Assembly: GCF_954871325.1 (NCBI RefSeq)
Contig: NC_088779.1
Location: 16,680,846-16,744,845, forward strand
DNA: 64,000 bases
Source: Gordionus sp. m RMFG-2023
Lineage: Eukaryota > Nematomorpha > Gordioida > Chordodea > Parachordodidae
Direction: 5' to 3'
The position numbers were made by a program, and so were the translations under genes. A model generated the notes under the pieces. That model was given only the letters and a program-made list of their open reading frames with translations, had not been told where the DNA came from and made no database searches. Positions 23,126-36,046 of this stretch are shown in pieces (position 1 is the stretch's first letter; every line of letters begins with the position of its first letter).

Positions 23126-23499
23126 AATTTTTGATATTTTTTTATAGTAATGTAAATATGTTATCTCATTTAATACTATTATATTAATTTTTATGAAAAT
23201 AAATTGATTATCAATCAAATTATGAAAAGATTGCACTACCTACTTAAATATAAGTTAATTGAAAACGGATAGTAACAATAGTTATCAGTTTGTAAATTTT
23301 TTTTTCCAAAGCAGGTCTGAATGTTTGTAAGGGTATAAATAGTGACTTAATATAAGATTTTCTTGATTAAGGCAAATATCGCGGCCGAAGGCCGCGAAAT
23401 TTTTTTAGGGGGGTAGGGGTAGATTTGGGATGGGGGTTGCCTCCATCAAATTTTCTGCCATGTAGACGCTGGTTTATGCTATCAATTCAATCAACAATA

Positions 23500-23875
23500 T
23501 AGTCCTGAAATCCATAAATATTATCTCTACGCTGCAACCCACTGGCCTTAGCTACGAAAATCAGATGGAATGAAATGACGGTAGTCCCTTGGAAACCAGG
23601 TTTACTCCTCGCTTGGGATTATACATGCGTAGATCGTTTTGCCAAATCTTTTTCTGCCAACTCCATCATGAAAGCGGTACAAAAATCAATAAATATTGTC
23701 ACCTTAATTATATTTTGTTCGCTCCTGTAGTCTTAGACTCTGTGGATCATTTAGACCCCAAGCCCTAAAATTATTCAAAACAATAGGAGTAGGACAAAGG
23801 CTATGTTTAATCAGAGGCAAAGAATATCTATCGAAATCTGTCGTTCCAACTGCATATTTATACATGGGTAATTAA
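23500..23875 (+). pseudogene. Non-LTR retroelement-like C-terminal fragment
   Basis: Across two plus-strand frames the sequence reads TVVPWKPGLLLAWDYTCVDRF (23,578 on), then FAPVVLDSVDHLDPK (about 23,712-23,765), then KLFKTIGVGQRLCLIRGKEY. The order WK-G-L-WD-TC-D, then FvPvavET-G-g, is the C-terminal block I associate with reverse transcriptases scattered in many invertebrate genomes. Stops at 23,738 and 23,767 and at least one frame change show it is dead. Family assignment is from memory and tentative. Confidence 0.45.
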
Positions 23876-23929
23876 GCCCCGCCGACCATACCTAAATATG
23901 TATCCTTTTTAATATAAAAGCATGGTAAT

Positions 23930-24713
23930 AATTTATTCCAAAATATTCTTCTATATATAGAATTAGTTACAAAATACTAGGTTAATTTCCACTTACACAA
24001 ACATATTTGACAATTAGAGAATATATTACAGTTAATATTTTAACAAATTTTACTAATCAATGCTCTTGATAATAAATATAGCAACAATTTGCATTTAATT
24101 ATTTAACGCCATCTATTTATTTTAAATAAAATATTAAAAATTATTCTTCATATTATTTATTCCACAATGTCTTTAGAAGATATTTTCTGATGTCCTTATC
24201 ATTATTTTATAGTTTTCTGTAAAATATATAATTCGCTATATTGGTAAAAATTACTTGATTGTCATGTCATATGATAATTGATAAAATTAGATATACTGTA
24301 AATCTACTACAATTCCACTGTTTGTATTGTCATAAAAAATTATATTTGATATATTATATTATATAGTAATTTTATAGATCTATTATTAATAATTATAATA
24401 CATTTCACTTTTGTCTTAAGACTTATCTTATATTCCATTTCTTAAAAAGCATTTTTGGTTCACTTTTTTTTTATATATAAATGCTTTTTTCCAAAAATGT
24501 ATAACTTATGATGAATATTTTTATAAAAAAATATTAACTTTGACATTCTTCTCTCAAATTATTAAGTTATATGCATACATTTTTGAGGGTCAAGGAGTAG
24601 GGGGAGGACTAAGGGGGATATTTTTTATTAGCTTAAAATGATATTCACGAAAAGTGATAAATTTCTGAAGGGGGGGGGGAATTTCCCCTTGCCTTCCCCC
24701 TGGCTACGCCTAT
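23930..24713 (-). mobile_element. Truncated copy of the 62.4-kb MITE
   Basis: Read in reverse, this matches 62,380-63,235: the CTGGCTACGCCTAT end (24,700-24,713), the G-rich subterminal block, and internal landmarks such as ATGGCGTTAAATAA and ATCAAGAGCATTGATTAGT in order. The far end is missing, so the copy is cut near 23,930. No matching target duplication. Confidence 0.75.
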
Positions 24714-24859
24714 ATGAATTATTAATTTATCATTATATAAATATATAATAGATTAATATAATTTTTTAATACTGTAGGTATAATTTATGAGGAGCAATAA
24801 CTAAATTTAATATTAATGCTAAGGTTTGATATGGGATAGGGTTATTTGTACAATATTAG

Positions 24860-25740
24860 ATTGTAAGTAGGACCATTTTATTAGATACCAAATATGCGCC
24901 TTAGGTTAACGACTAATATTAAAATTGAGGGCCACGTTAGGGGCTAGCTTGGAGCTATGAAATAAAAATATGCGTTAGTGTTTACATTAAATGATGATGA
25001 ATATTCATTTTATTAGACACCAACCCACTATAATTGGAAATTCAAGAAGATATTGCGAAACAGCCAATATTTTACTTTTAGTTTTTACCAAGCTATGCGG
25101 TTCAAGTTAAAAACTGATACTAACCTCTAGACTAGACAGCATTAGGGACTAGCTTTAAAGTTTGTTTATATTCGATGGGGAGAAATGCTCATTTTATTAG
25201 AATCAAACCAACTACATTTGGCCAAATATAAAAGTTACTTAGGGTTATCGAGCAGCGGGAGATAAGTTTTTTTTTAGTTTTTGCCAAACTTCGCGTTTCA
25301 GGCTAAGTTCTATTGCCAACAAAATATTCATCTCATCTTACTTAACACCAAACCCATTACATTTGGTAATATCTAAAAGATACTTAGGGCTATCGAGATG
25401 AGTAGCTAAAGTTTCTTTTAGTTTTTATCAAACTGCACCATTCAGGTTAAAGGCTGATATTAATCTCTGGACTACGTTACCGGCTAGCTTGGAGCTATGC
25501 AACAAGGATAAGGATTGAGTTTATATTAGATGGGGAGAAATGCTCATTTTATTAGATACCAAACTCACTACTCTAAATACTTAGGGCCACCGAGCAGCGC
25601 GAGTTAGCTTATAAGTTTCGTTTAGTTACCAAACCTCGCGGTTCAGGTTAAGGACTGATATTAAACTCTCGACTGCTTTAGGGGTTATTTGAAATATGCA
25701 ACAAGGATAAGGGTTAATTTTTATATAAGATGAAGAGAAA
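24860..25740. repeat. Diverged satellite-like tandem repeat, ~180-bp unit, about five copies
   Basis: Recurring landmarks in each unit are CATTTTATTAGA-ACCAA, ACTTAGGG(C/T)-ATCGAG, TTTAGTTTTTACCAAACT, TTCAGGTTAA, and TTAGGGGCTAGCTTGGAGCTATG. Unit spacing varies from about 140 to 200 bp. Copies are clearly diverged, so the array is old. No coding signal. Confidence 0.65.
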
Positions 25741-27840
25741 TATTATTAGTGTTTTATAAAAAAAATTAGTACAATCTTTATGGATATTTTTTACCAAAAT
25801 TTGATGCCAATTTTTTTTTACTACTTTTATTTCAAATAAGCTTACCAATTTTCTGTTTATCTTTCATTGCAATAACCAATTTTTAATATGTCCATTTTCT
25901 TAAATTGTGTTATTAAAAACTCTAATTTATTTAATAAATTGTTTCTAGATTGTCTGAATGTTTAAAAATTATACTTACACCTGATTTTTTATCTACCTAG
26001 ATATACTATCATTATTTTTTTAATGGTGGTAACATATCGTATCACAGGAAATTATTTTAGCCTGTTATCTTGGATTGGATCTAAAACAAATTGAATTCAT
26101 TGATTACAGCTTTATTCGGTAAAATAATTTTATGCTAAATTAGGACTAAATAATTAAATTATCAGACCTGTTTTTATCTTAAATAAATATATTTGGAAAA
26201 AATCCTATTTTTTATATATAATTTTATTTATTACACTATTTGCAATAAATATTATATTTATATAATATTAAATAAATAAAATAATATTTAAATATGATAA
26301 ACATAATCAATTTTGTGTATCGGTTTAATCTTTTTTTTGGAATTATTTCAGCAATTCTATTAAGAAAATTAATTAGATTCTATTAAGAAAATTTATTTTC
26401 ATGAAATAACGATTCAGGTCGATTTTAAAAAACAACCCTATTAAGATTATAACCAAAATAACTTTATGTAAACCTAAATATTTTGATCTGGACATTTATT
26501 TGCAAAATCTCGATGCTTACATAATATTATTTTATCTAAAATCTTGTTTTGTAAAATCGTCCCAAATTGGACTTTTTAACAACACATCTATAATATATAT
26601 ATATAAAAGCTGTGTCACAACAAATTTAGCCAATAGTATTCTTTTAAAAAATATTCATCCAATAAAAGTCATCATGCAAATGTAAAGCCAATTGCAATTT
26701 CTATCATGTGATTAAATATGAATTTATTAATAATGATTTTATATAATACCCAAGATACCACACCAGAAAACGTTAAGATATTGGTAATTTATGTTACATA
26801 TGATTTTGTTTTAATAAATATTTCACAACTCAAGGTCAAGATGCCTCAGATTTCGATAAATTATCAATAAATAAAAATCTATCAAATTAAAAAATATAGC
26901 CTAGCCATTTTATCAAAGGATTAATATTTAGATTTTCATAGTATCAATGTTTAAATTATCAAATATATTTTCTTACAATAAATATCTTATTGAAGAATGA
27001 ATACATGTCATCAGAAGATGCAAACTTACTCACAACTCTGGAGAACAATTTATCAAGGAGGGTTTTGTGCCTTCCATTATTAAAAGTATTAAGGAAGGAT
27101 TTACATATTTGAATTTTATACAATTATATATCTTTTTTAATTAGGTAATTTATGCATAAAATATTTGCATTTATATGATTACTAGCTGATAAATCATCAA
27201 GTTTGACAAAGAATTAGAATTTTCTCCTTAATTTAGATGAATTAAATTAAAACCCATGTTTTATGAATTATCACTTTTATGAAATATCATAGGTCTGTAA
27301 TTTTGCAATTTGGTAAATCAATGGAATTGTATCATGGAAGCAGATTTTGGTTTTGTTATTAAATACAACTCAATTTCCGTTAGCATAACTGATATTTAAA
27401 AAATTTTTACATTTATTACTATATTGGCTATCGTATAGGATACTCCATGTTATGCATGCAACTGAATATATGTCTCTATCTTTTCTGAAAATTTGACTTT
27501 TCTACATGCATTCCATAGCTTTTATATATTTTCTCATCACTTCATAATTGTTGAATGTATGTCATTCGTATAACTTATTATAACATTTTTTTTTTATTTT
27601 ACTTATATATAATTTGACTATGATTGAAGATAACCTCCTATTATTTGTTAACTTAAAATATCTTTTAATTTTTTCTATTGTAATTTAATAATTTGAATGA
27701 ACATATTTTCACTGATTTTAATAAGGCATGGTACTTTAATATGTATTCAATAATTTCATATAAATACCAGATCAGATATTTCTTCTTCATTTGATGATAA
27801 ATTATTTTAAAAAATTTTCTCTACAGATTTAATTCTTATA
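25741..27840. other. A+T-rich stretch, no gene seen
   Basis: No convincing gene. About 26,915-27,000 resembles 16,310-16,410 inside the large hAT element (both carry TTTAGATTTTCA-AGTATCAAT...AAATTATCAA), so part of this stretch may be an eroded relative. The open frame at 26,500-26,685 has no family resemblance. Confidence 0.35.
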
Positions 27841-28930
27841 AACCCTTTACATCAGATCTATTTTTCTGGATCCAAGGAAAAAATAAATTATTATGGGTTT
27901 TGCTGGGCTTGGGAGATAACCTGGCTTGGGAAAATTTTTTCACAATTATTATGGTCTTAGGTGCTGGAAAATTTTTTAAGTTTAAATATGAAGACATGGT
28001 CTGGCCTCATCAAAGCAAAGGCCCATGCATCCTTTATATTCTGATTGTATTTTAAAATGCATTATGATTTTTTATATATTTTATTTCAGTTCTCAACTAC
28101 CAAAATTATTATGATCTTTGGCGGGCTTGAGAAATTTTTTCCAAGTGCGTGGATCTGGCTTAGGATTTTTTTTAATATTAGATATTAGGCATAGATGTAA
28201 TATTTAACAAAGAATATTTATATGGCTCTCAGGTAAAAGCTAATTTAAATATATTTTAACAAAATAGTATTCAATCTTAGTTTTAATAGGTTGGCATTGG
28301 TGGTTAAAAACAATAAAAGTTTTTAGAAAATTACCTATCTTCAGGTTTGGGAAAAAAAATTTGAATTACTATGGGTTGGCCAGGCTTGAGAAATTTTTTT
28401 ACAAAATTATTATGCGTTGGACAAGACTTGTATTTTTATAAATTATATTGGGCTGGGCTTGGGGAAAATTTTTCAAAATTATTATCAGCTTGGACGCTTG
28501 GGAATATTTTTATTATTATCTATGGGTCAGACATTGGCCTAAAAAAATTTTTATTGCAGGCCTGGGCTTGGTCTGATCATAAAACCAAGGCCCATGAATA
28601 TTTGATTTTCATTGTATTTTTAAATTCATTATGAAAAACCAAAAATCTAATTTTAATTGTATATTTAAATTCATCATATTTTTTAAATTTCAGTTCTCAA
28701 CTACCAAAATTATTATGATCTTTCATTGGGTTTGGAAGAATTTTTTCAAAATTATTATTGCTTTGTACCTTGCTTGGGAATTAATTTTAATATTAAATAT
28801 TAGGCATAGATCAGTAATATTTAATAAATAATATTGATATTATCAAGTAAACGCTCTAAATATATTTTGACTCAAACCATAGTATTTACACTTAGTTTTA
28901 ATGGATTGAACCTGGCCTGAAGGGGGAAGG
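27840..28930 (+). repeat. G-rich hAT-like repeat block with a ~600-bp direct duplication
   Basis: GGGCTTGGG-AAATTTTTTCAAAATTATTAT-type units repeat through the block. A segment beginning TTCTCAACTACCAAAATTAT occurs at ~28,092 and again at ~28,690. Both copies are followed by related sequence including ATTAGGCATAGAT and CTTAGTTTTAAT for about 200 bp. The open frames at 28,371-28,831 are translations of these repeats. Confidence 0.6.
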
Positions 28931-31008
28931 GGGTAAAGAGAATAAAAATTGGATAACAGGTAACAACTATCATAAAATTAAGAAGAAAATTCTCATTCCC
29001 CGTCATTTCTGACGGGCTATCTACTAGTAATATAGTTAATTTTGATAATAAATAATTTTCAGGCATAAAATATTTTCTAATTATATTCGTGTCTTTATTT
29101 TGTGTAATAAATAGAATAAAATTTATAAAAAATATCGTTAAATTATCAAAGTTATTACCGAATATTTTAATTTTATATATATAGTAGGGAATGTAAATAA
29201 ATATTTTAAGCTCCGGTTTATTCCCTTTAAGCTGTTTTTAAAAATACGAGTGGTGGCCGCAGTGGATAACGGTTAAAAAAAATTATTTTATTTCTTTAAG
29301 AGTATCGTATTGGGATTTGGAATCCATGGGGATTGGATATCTCTCAATTTTTAAATCATGTTTCCTTCATCAGAAAAATTAATAATATATATAAATTTAT
29401 AAAAAAAATTATTAAATATAATTTGAAATTTTAAAATTATAATATAAAATAATATAACTAATGACATCTGACAACTCAGATATTTAACATATGTCACTAC
29501 CACGTAACCTATTAATATGTCGTATCTGGCAGGTCATGTGATTTAGATAAAATGGCAATCGTCGTATTTGAACAAAACTCCAGTATATTTCATTATTTAT
29601 TTCACAAAAAAATTATAATTTATGTTAAAATTTTGGTATCCCATTATATATTTTTTTAATAATATATATTAAATGCTTATTTCAGAGTAATACCTTGGGA
29701 AAAGTATTTCAATCATACTAAACAAAAAGTCTTTTTAAGGCCACAAAACCCAAAATCTCTTTCCTAGTCATTTTAATCAGAAAATATTTAATAAACGATA
29801 AAATTTATTCAACAATTTTTATATAAATCAACATGGGTGAATGTATATACCTACAAATCAACACCTAATTATAATTCCTTGCTTTTACATATCTACCTTC
29901 TTGTATGTTTAAACAAATAATTATTAAAATTTGTGTAAAGAGAACGAGCGTTGTCAACAGCAATTCTGATTATATTAATTCACTGGAATATTTCAACATC
30001 GTGCAGATCAAAAGGTTGCTTGTTTCGAAATCAAATGAAAATTCGAACAAATTCCAATTTATTTTTAAAAAACCAGATTCGAAATCTAACAATTTAATCT
30101 TAATATATTCCAATCATTTTTTATAGATAATTAAATGGTATTAAGTTTACTTTTTAAGTGATAATGTAATATGATTTAAAATAAAAGAGAAAAAATAATT
30201 AAAAATTTTTTTTATAAAATAATAATACCTAGCTTGTGAAATAAATATAGTAGATTTATATTTTAACATTTTTAATATATTATATTAAAGAATTTAAACC
30301 TATATAATATTTGATATCAAAACAAGGTAAAGATAAATTCAATAAGGATAGCAGGCATAGGTTAGATCAATATCGATTAGGACAAACCAACGATCAAGAA
30401 AATAACGTACGACTCTACAAACAACGATGACCAATTGCTAAAACAACGGAAGATGAAAAAACAACTAAACGAATTTTCAAATAACGTTATCTATTTTGAA
30501 ACTGTGGAATGTTATAATATGAATTTGGAGATATTTTATATTATTTGTAATCCTTTGTCGTTTTTTAATTAAAATATTATTTTGGCGTAACTGGTTAATA
30601 ATATTATTATTTTGAATCCTTTTTAATACTATTTAATTTTTCAAATGGTTCTCCATTATCCAAATTAAATATCTTAAACCAAAATACATTTGTGTATATA
30701 ATGAAACATTTATTTTGTTAATTACTATCAATTATAACAAAAATTGAATAATTATTTGATATATATAAAAAATTTGTAAAGGATAAATAAATAAAATTTA
30801 TTCAAAAACATAAAAGAACATTAAATATGATAACTAAGATATTTTGTTAAAGAATCAATTTCTTATTTTATTCATCATTTATTTTACCTTATTCAAAAAA
30901 CATTAAGTGTTAAAATCAATTTCTTATTTTTTATTTCATCATTTATTTTACTTTATTCAAAAAAACATTTTAATTATATTTTTCTTTTTTTTCTTTCAGT
31001 ATGAATAT
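28931..31008. other. A+T-rich stretch with a possible decayed SINE
   Basis: At 29,248-29,340 a TGGCCGCAGTGG box-A-like word and a GGATTTGGAATCC box-B-like word lie at tRNA-like spacing, suggesting a decayed tRNA-derived SINE. About 30,330-30,490 is less A+T-rich and vaguely like the region before the 3' LTR of Gypsy element A. Otherwise I see nothing certain. Confidence 0.3.
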
Positions 31009-32144
31009 AAGGCCTATTCAAAAAAAATTCGAATACGAATAATAAATTATTTGTTTTGTCCAAATATGAATAATTATTTATTCGACGAATAAAACGAATT
31101 ATTCGGAATATATAAATTGCTTTTAGTAATTCTAAAATTTGTCATTTCTATTTGATGACCTTCCAATCTCACAGGTGATGACCACAAATATATAAAATTT
31201 CTGAAGTGAAAATTAAGACAATATTTAAATTTTTATTTGTCGTATTTTTTGAATCTCATGAGAAGTTTATTTTTTAAATCTCATAATATATTATATTAAA
31301 AAATTACACAAACCAAAGGTAAATAAAAATATAATATATCTCTACAATAAATTATTGTTAGTAGCTTAAATATATTAGAGGAAGCTTCTGATGAAATAGT
31401 TTTGTTAAATGTTGAAGTTGACAAAATTTCCTCAAAAAAGAGCGATTATATGGGATCGATATCAAATCAATAAGATGAAAAGGTTGTAATTTCAGATTAT
31501 TGATTACATATTTTTATTATTAGATAATTATAATAATTTTTTCTGTTTGAAATCAAATCTGTAATAATATCAATATTGTTGTAGTTTTGTATATATTTAT
31601 ATATATATTATGATATGTATAAAATGTCAATAAAAAGTGATCTTTTGAAGGAGTTTGGTTGTAGTTAAGATAAAATGGTCTTTTGTTCAAGAGTTTATGT
31701 TTATATTATGATTATGATTGTAAGATTAATATAATTAATGGGAATAAAGTTAATTTTTTATGATAATATTTGTTTGTATATTTTAGAGTATGTGTTAGTG
31801 TTAGATGTTTAAAATTGGTGCCGTGACCAGGATCCATCTAGGGATTGATGAGAATACAATGCAATGTAGAGGATAAAAATTGGATTCGTGAGTGAATAAA
31901 AAGGATTAGAATATGTTAAATAAGAAACTCATTTTTCACAACGCAAGGTATTACATTTTTCTAAACAAATGAAAATTTTATTTATAAAATTAAATGGGAA
32001 TTTTTATAAGGGATAAAATATAATTAGATATTGAGAAAAATAGATGACAAGATTAAATATTGCTAAATGTATAAATTTAAAATGATTCTGTAAATATATG
32101 TGAAATAATGTAATCAAAAGGATAAGGATGATTTTTGATTAGGC

Positions 32145-33360
32145 ATGAATATTAATGATATTAATGGTGGTTCAAATATAATGAATAAAACTTTAATGAT
32201 TGAAAAAGAAATAAATCCGTGTTCGTGTCCTCGTGTAAATATAAAATTTGATAGGCAGAATATAGAAATGTTGTTTGACAGTGGGGCAAGCATTTCAATA
32301 ATGTCTAAAACAAATTATTATAAATATTGGCCTGAGGGTACTCTCGAGAAAGAAAACGTGTGTTAAACAATTTGATGGGTCTGAAATTTTGGTTTTGGGT
32401 AAAACTAAATTAGGAGTGATTTCAAATGATTTAACAATTTTTCTTGACTTATGAGTGGTAGAAAAAGATATAGAAACAATCATGGGTTGGGATTGGATTA
32501 CTAAAATTGGTCCCATGAACAACTATTTGAATATTTTTACAACAAATAGTGATTTGTTACTAAAGAATACTAAATGCAAAATTATGAATAATAATGTTAA
32601 AAATAAAATTCATGAAATAGTAATATCAGATTTGATAGAAAAGGAATGAGCGAAATTTCCGAGAAATTAATGGCTAACTTGGAAAATGTTCAAAATAAAA
32701 CTGAAATTAATGAAAATCAAATTGTTGATTTAAAAGTCATTAAATTGAAGAGAATGTGTGAAGATATATCTATTTAAATGGAAAAATATGGTATAATTTT
32801 TGAAGACAATTTGGGATGTCTTAATGATTATAAAGTGGATGTGAAATTAAAAGAAGGATTTTCATCTATTTTTCTAGCATGTCGTCGAGTTCCTTTTGCG
32901 TGGAAAAAAAGAAATTAACGACGAACTAGACCGTTAGGTTAAAGATGGCTTATTATTCCGGTGGATTATAGTGAATGGGCTACACCATTAGTTCCAGTGA
33001 AAAAAGCTAATGGGAAGTTAAGACTATGTGGTGATTTTGTAACTTTAAACAGGTGGGTTGTTGAAGTAAAATATCCATTGCCCCGAATTGAAGAAATTTT
33101 GGTCAGTTTAAAAGGTGCAAAATATTTTTAAAAGTTGATTTTTCGTCAGCTTATTTACAATTACCTTTAAAGGAGGAAATTCAAAATTATTAACGATAAC
33201 TACACCTAAAGGATTATTTGCGTTTTGCAGATTACCATTTGGATTAAGTGTTTCAGCACCTATTTTCCAACGTACTATGGCATATGTTTTTCAGGGGCTA
33301 GAAGGTGTATTTTACTATATGGATGATGTGCTGATAACTGGGGTGACGCCAGATATTCAT
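32145..33360 (+). pseudogene. Protease-reverse transcriptase fossil of element B
   Basis: Pieces in several frames match the Pol region of element A: a retropepsin-type DSG site (LFDSGASISIMS), the MGWDWIT block, and reverse transcriptase segments through the YMDD box. Gag, RNase H and integrase are absent. It is a fossil with several breaks and no expected activity. Confidence 0.8.
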
Positions 33361-33361
33361 T

Positions 33362-35762
33362 CATTATCATAATATAAACATATATTTACATATAAACTAT
33401 TGAACAAAAGACCATCTGATCTTAACTACAACTACACTCCTTCAAAAGATCACTTTTGATTGACATTTTATACATATCATAATATTGACATTTCATACAT
33501 ATCATAATATATATATAAATATATAACAAAACTACAACACGCCCACCCTTCAGAAGCCACGTGCTACATTCTAAAAAAACGATTTATCATTTAATTTTTA
33601 AAATATTCTTCATTTTTCATATGATCTTCCCAAATTCGCTTCATTTCTCATCAGTTATTTGATATCATCTTTTCATAATCTTTTCAGACTTTTTCATTGA
33701 ATCATAGCTCTTGGTCATCAATATTCCCATATTTACACCATTTTTCATCACACATCAGGGGTTAAATAAAACATATTAGGTGTTAAATGAAACATATATG
33801 ACATATATTTCTTTATCAAAAATTAACAATCAAAATATAAATTAAATCTAACTACAATTTCTTTAAACATAATCAATGTGATAAGAACATTTAGATTTAA
33901 AAAAAATAAATCATCAGATGTAATATTTTTTTTAACATAATCATTGAACATTGGTAAACATAAAAAAAATATGATTTTACATAATCATGATAAAAACTAC
34001 ATATATTACATATAACTACAATTTTGTTATGTATTCATAATTAATGACATAATCACTATTAAAACTATAGATTACATGTAACTAAATAGAATATTTTGAT
34101 TTTCCCAAAAAAAACAAATCTTAATTGTTAAAAAAAAATAACAGAAATATTATTACAATTGTTGAACAGGAAATATTGTACAATCTAATAAAAATGAAAA
34201 AAAAAATTCAATTTACATGATTTATAAATTATCATTTCAAACACATCTTAATGATTACTTTACATTCAAATATATATATCACATATATAACACATCTTAA
34301 TAATAACATAATCTTTACATTTAAATATATATCACACATATATATATATATACACTTATCACTTACATAATATATCACCCTAATTAAAATTGAATTATAT
34401 TCATCATAAATCAATATTATTAAAAGTAGATTAAAAATGAACCAACACACATGTCCATCTTTTTTAAAGCTCCAATTGCATATATAAAAATTAATAATTT
34501 CAGCACAAAAATATATTATATATTTTTAATATCACCCATAAAAAATTTTAATAATCACCATAATTATTCACCAATTTTTATTCACACTTTTATTTTGAAT
34601 ATATATTTTTATAACAAATTTTCATTTTTATCACACTAAATTCTCTACTTCCATACCCTTATAATTCCAATAAATACCCTTTTTTTTAAATTTTATTTTA
34701 ATAAATTTTAAATTAATAACCCTTTAAAAAAACTTAAATTTATTAAAATAACTTTTCCCATAATTAAAATAAATCTCTCTATAAACATATGAAATCTGTC
34801 TTAATTTTCCATAAATTTAATTTTTATTTCATCAAAATGACCATAAAAATATCTAGCTCTTCAACTCTTAAAATTTTTGTAAAGTTATCATTAAGATGTG
34901 TTTGAAATATAATTTGTAAATCATGTAAATTAAATTTTTTTTTCCATTTTTATTAGAATGTACAATATTTCCTGTTCAACAATTGTAATAATATTACTGT
35001 CTTTTTTTTTTAACAATTAAGATTTGTTTTTTTTTGTGAAAATCAAAATATTCTATTTAGTTACATGTAATCTATATAGTTTTAATAGTGATTATGTCAT
35101 TAATTATGAATACATAACAAAATTGTAGTTATACGTAATATATGTAGTTTTTATCATGATTATGTCAACAAAATCATATTTTTTTTTATGTTTACCAATG
35201 TTCAATGATTATGTTAAAAATATTACATCTGATGATTTATTTTTTTTAAATCTAAATTTTCTTTGAGACAAAATATCACATTGATTATGTTTAAAGAAAT
35301 TGTAGTTAGATGTAATTTATATTTTGATTGTTAATCTTTGATAAAGAAATATATGTCATATATGTTTCATTTAACCCCTTATATGTTTTATTTAACCCCT
35401 GATGTGAAATGAAAAATGGTGTAAATATGGGAATATTGATGAACAAGAGCTATGATTCAATGAAAAAGTCTGAAAAGATTATGAAAAGACGATATCAAAT
35501 AACTGATGAGAATTAAAGCGAATTTGGGTAGATCATATGAAAAATGAAGAATATCTTAAAAATTAAATGATATATTGTTTTTTTTAGAATGTAACAAGTG
35601 GCTTCTGAAGGGTGGGCGTGTTGTAGTTTTGTTATATATTTATATATATATTATGATATATATGAAATGTCAATATTATGATATGTATAAAATGTCAATC
35701 AAAAGTGATCTTTTGAAGGAATGGGGTTGTAGTTAAGATCTGATGGTCTTTTGTTCAAGAGT
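33362..35762. repeat. ~0.88-kb inverted repeat (fold-back) in element B
   Basis: Left arm 33,362-34,257 and right arm 34,887-35,762 are reverse complements with scattered differences, around a ~630-bp A+T-rich spacer. Each arm contains LTR sequence, the GGGTGGGCG purine tract and the region before it. Transcription through both arms would give a long RNA hairpin. Confidence 0.85.
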
Positions 35763-36046
35763 TTATATGTTTATATTATGATTATGATTGTAAGATTAAT
35801 ATAAGTAATGGGAATAAAGTTAATTTTTTTGATAATATTTGTTTGTATATTTTAGAGTATGTGTTAGTGTTAGATGTTTAAAATTATAGATGTTTAAAAA
35901 ATATATTTGAGTATTATATATTATATAAAGAAAATTTATTTCAATTATGAATAATTCGAATCGAATACAAATAGTAGATTTTATTATTTGTACGAAACGA
36001 ATATAAATAATGCACCATTCGATTCGAATTCGTTTTTGAATAGGCT

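Larger units (their letters stand above)
16009..23471 (+). mobile_element. ZMYM1-like hAT transposon with introns, near full length
   Basis: The ends CAGTGTCTACATGGC (16,009) and GCCATGTAGACGCTG (to 23,471) form imperfect 15-bp inverted repeats, 7,463 bp apart. Between them lies a plus-strand, intron-containing transposase of the zinc-finger MYM-type-1-like hAT group: a zinc-finger exon, a repeated small-exon array, a TTF-type finger plus DUF4371-like catalytic core, and a hAT C-terminal dimerisation domain. The 317-bp element at 49,125-49,441 shares both ends and subterminal sequence and is a derived MITE. No matching 8-bp target duplication is visible here (CTAACGAC left, GTTTATGC right), so the insertion is old or the flank was rearranged. 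At least one stop interrupts the transposase (21,767). Confidence 0.85.
31577..35884 (+). mobile_element. Gypsy-type LTR retroelement B with an internal fold-back
   Basis: The element starts with a ~239-bp 5' LTR (31,577-31,815, TGTTGTAG...) and a primer-binding site TTGGTGCCGTGACCAGGAT. A decayed Pol fragment with protease and reverse transcriptase follows (32.1-33.36 kb). The end is a purine tract GAAGGGTGGGCG and a ~266-bp 3' LTR (35,619-35,884). It is related to element A through the protease and RT sequence. The middle carries an inverted copy of the element's 3' end. It is broken, with several breaks in the coding part plus large missing regions, and clearly older than element A. A matching target duplication was not seen. 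Confidence 0.8.
31009..36046. mobile_element. Inverted-repeat element interrupted by Gypsy element B
   Basis: The left end AAGGCCTATTCAAAAA (31,008) with AATTCGAATACGAATAAT after it, and the right end GAATTCGTTTTTGAATAGGCTT (to ~36,046), are inverted copies. Both are bordered by TA. Between them the short remaining arms (31,009-31,576 and 35,885-36,046) flank an LTR element. This looks like a small DNA element, probably a MITE, that received a retroelement. No transposase is visible. Confidence 0.5.

Noticed and set aside
22654-23187. Plus-strand open frames rich in Tyr, Ile and Phe
   Set aside because: They are translations of the ~75-bp and ~73-bp tandem repeats.
28371-28831. Two plus-strand open frames with Trp/Gly-rich start
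   Set aside because: They follow the GGGCTTGGG repeat units and restart with each copy.
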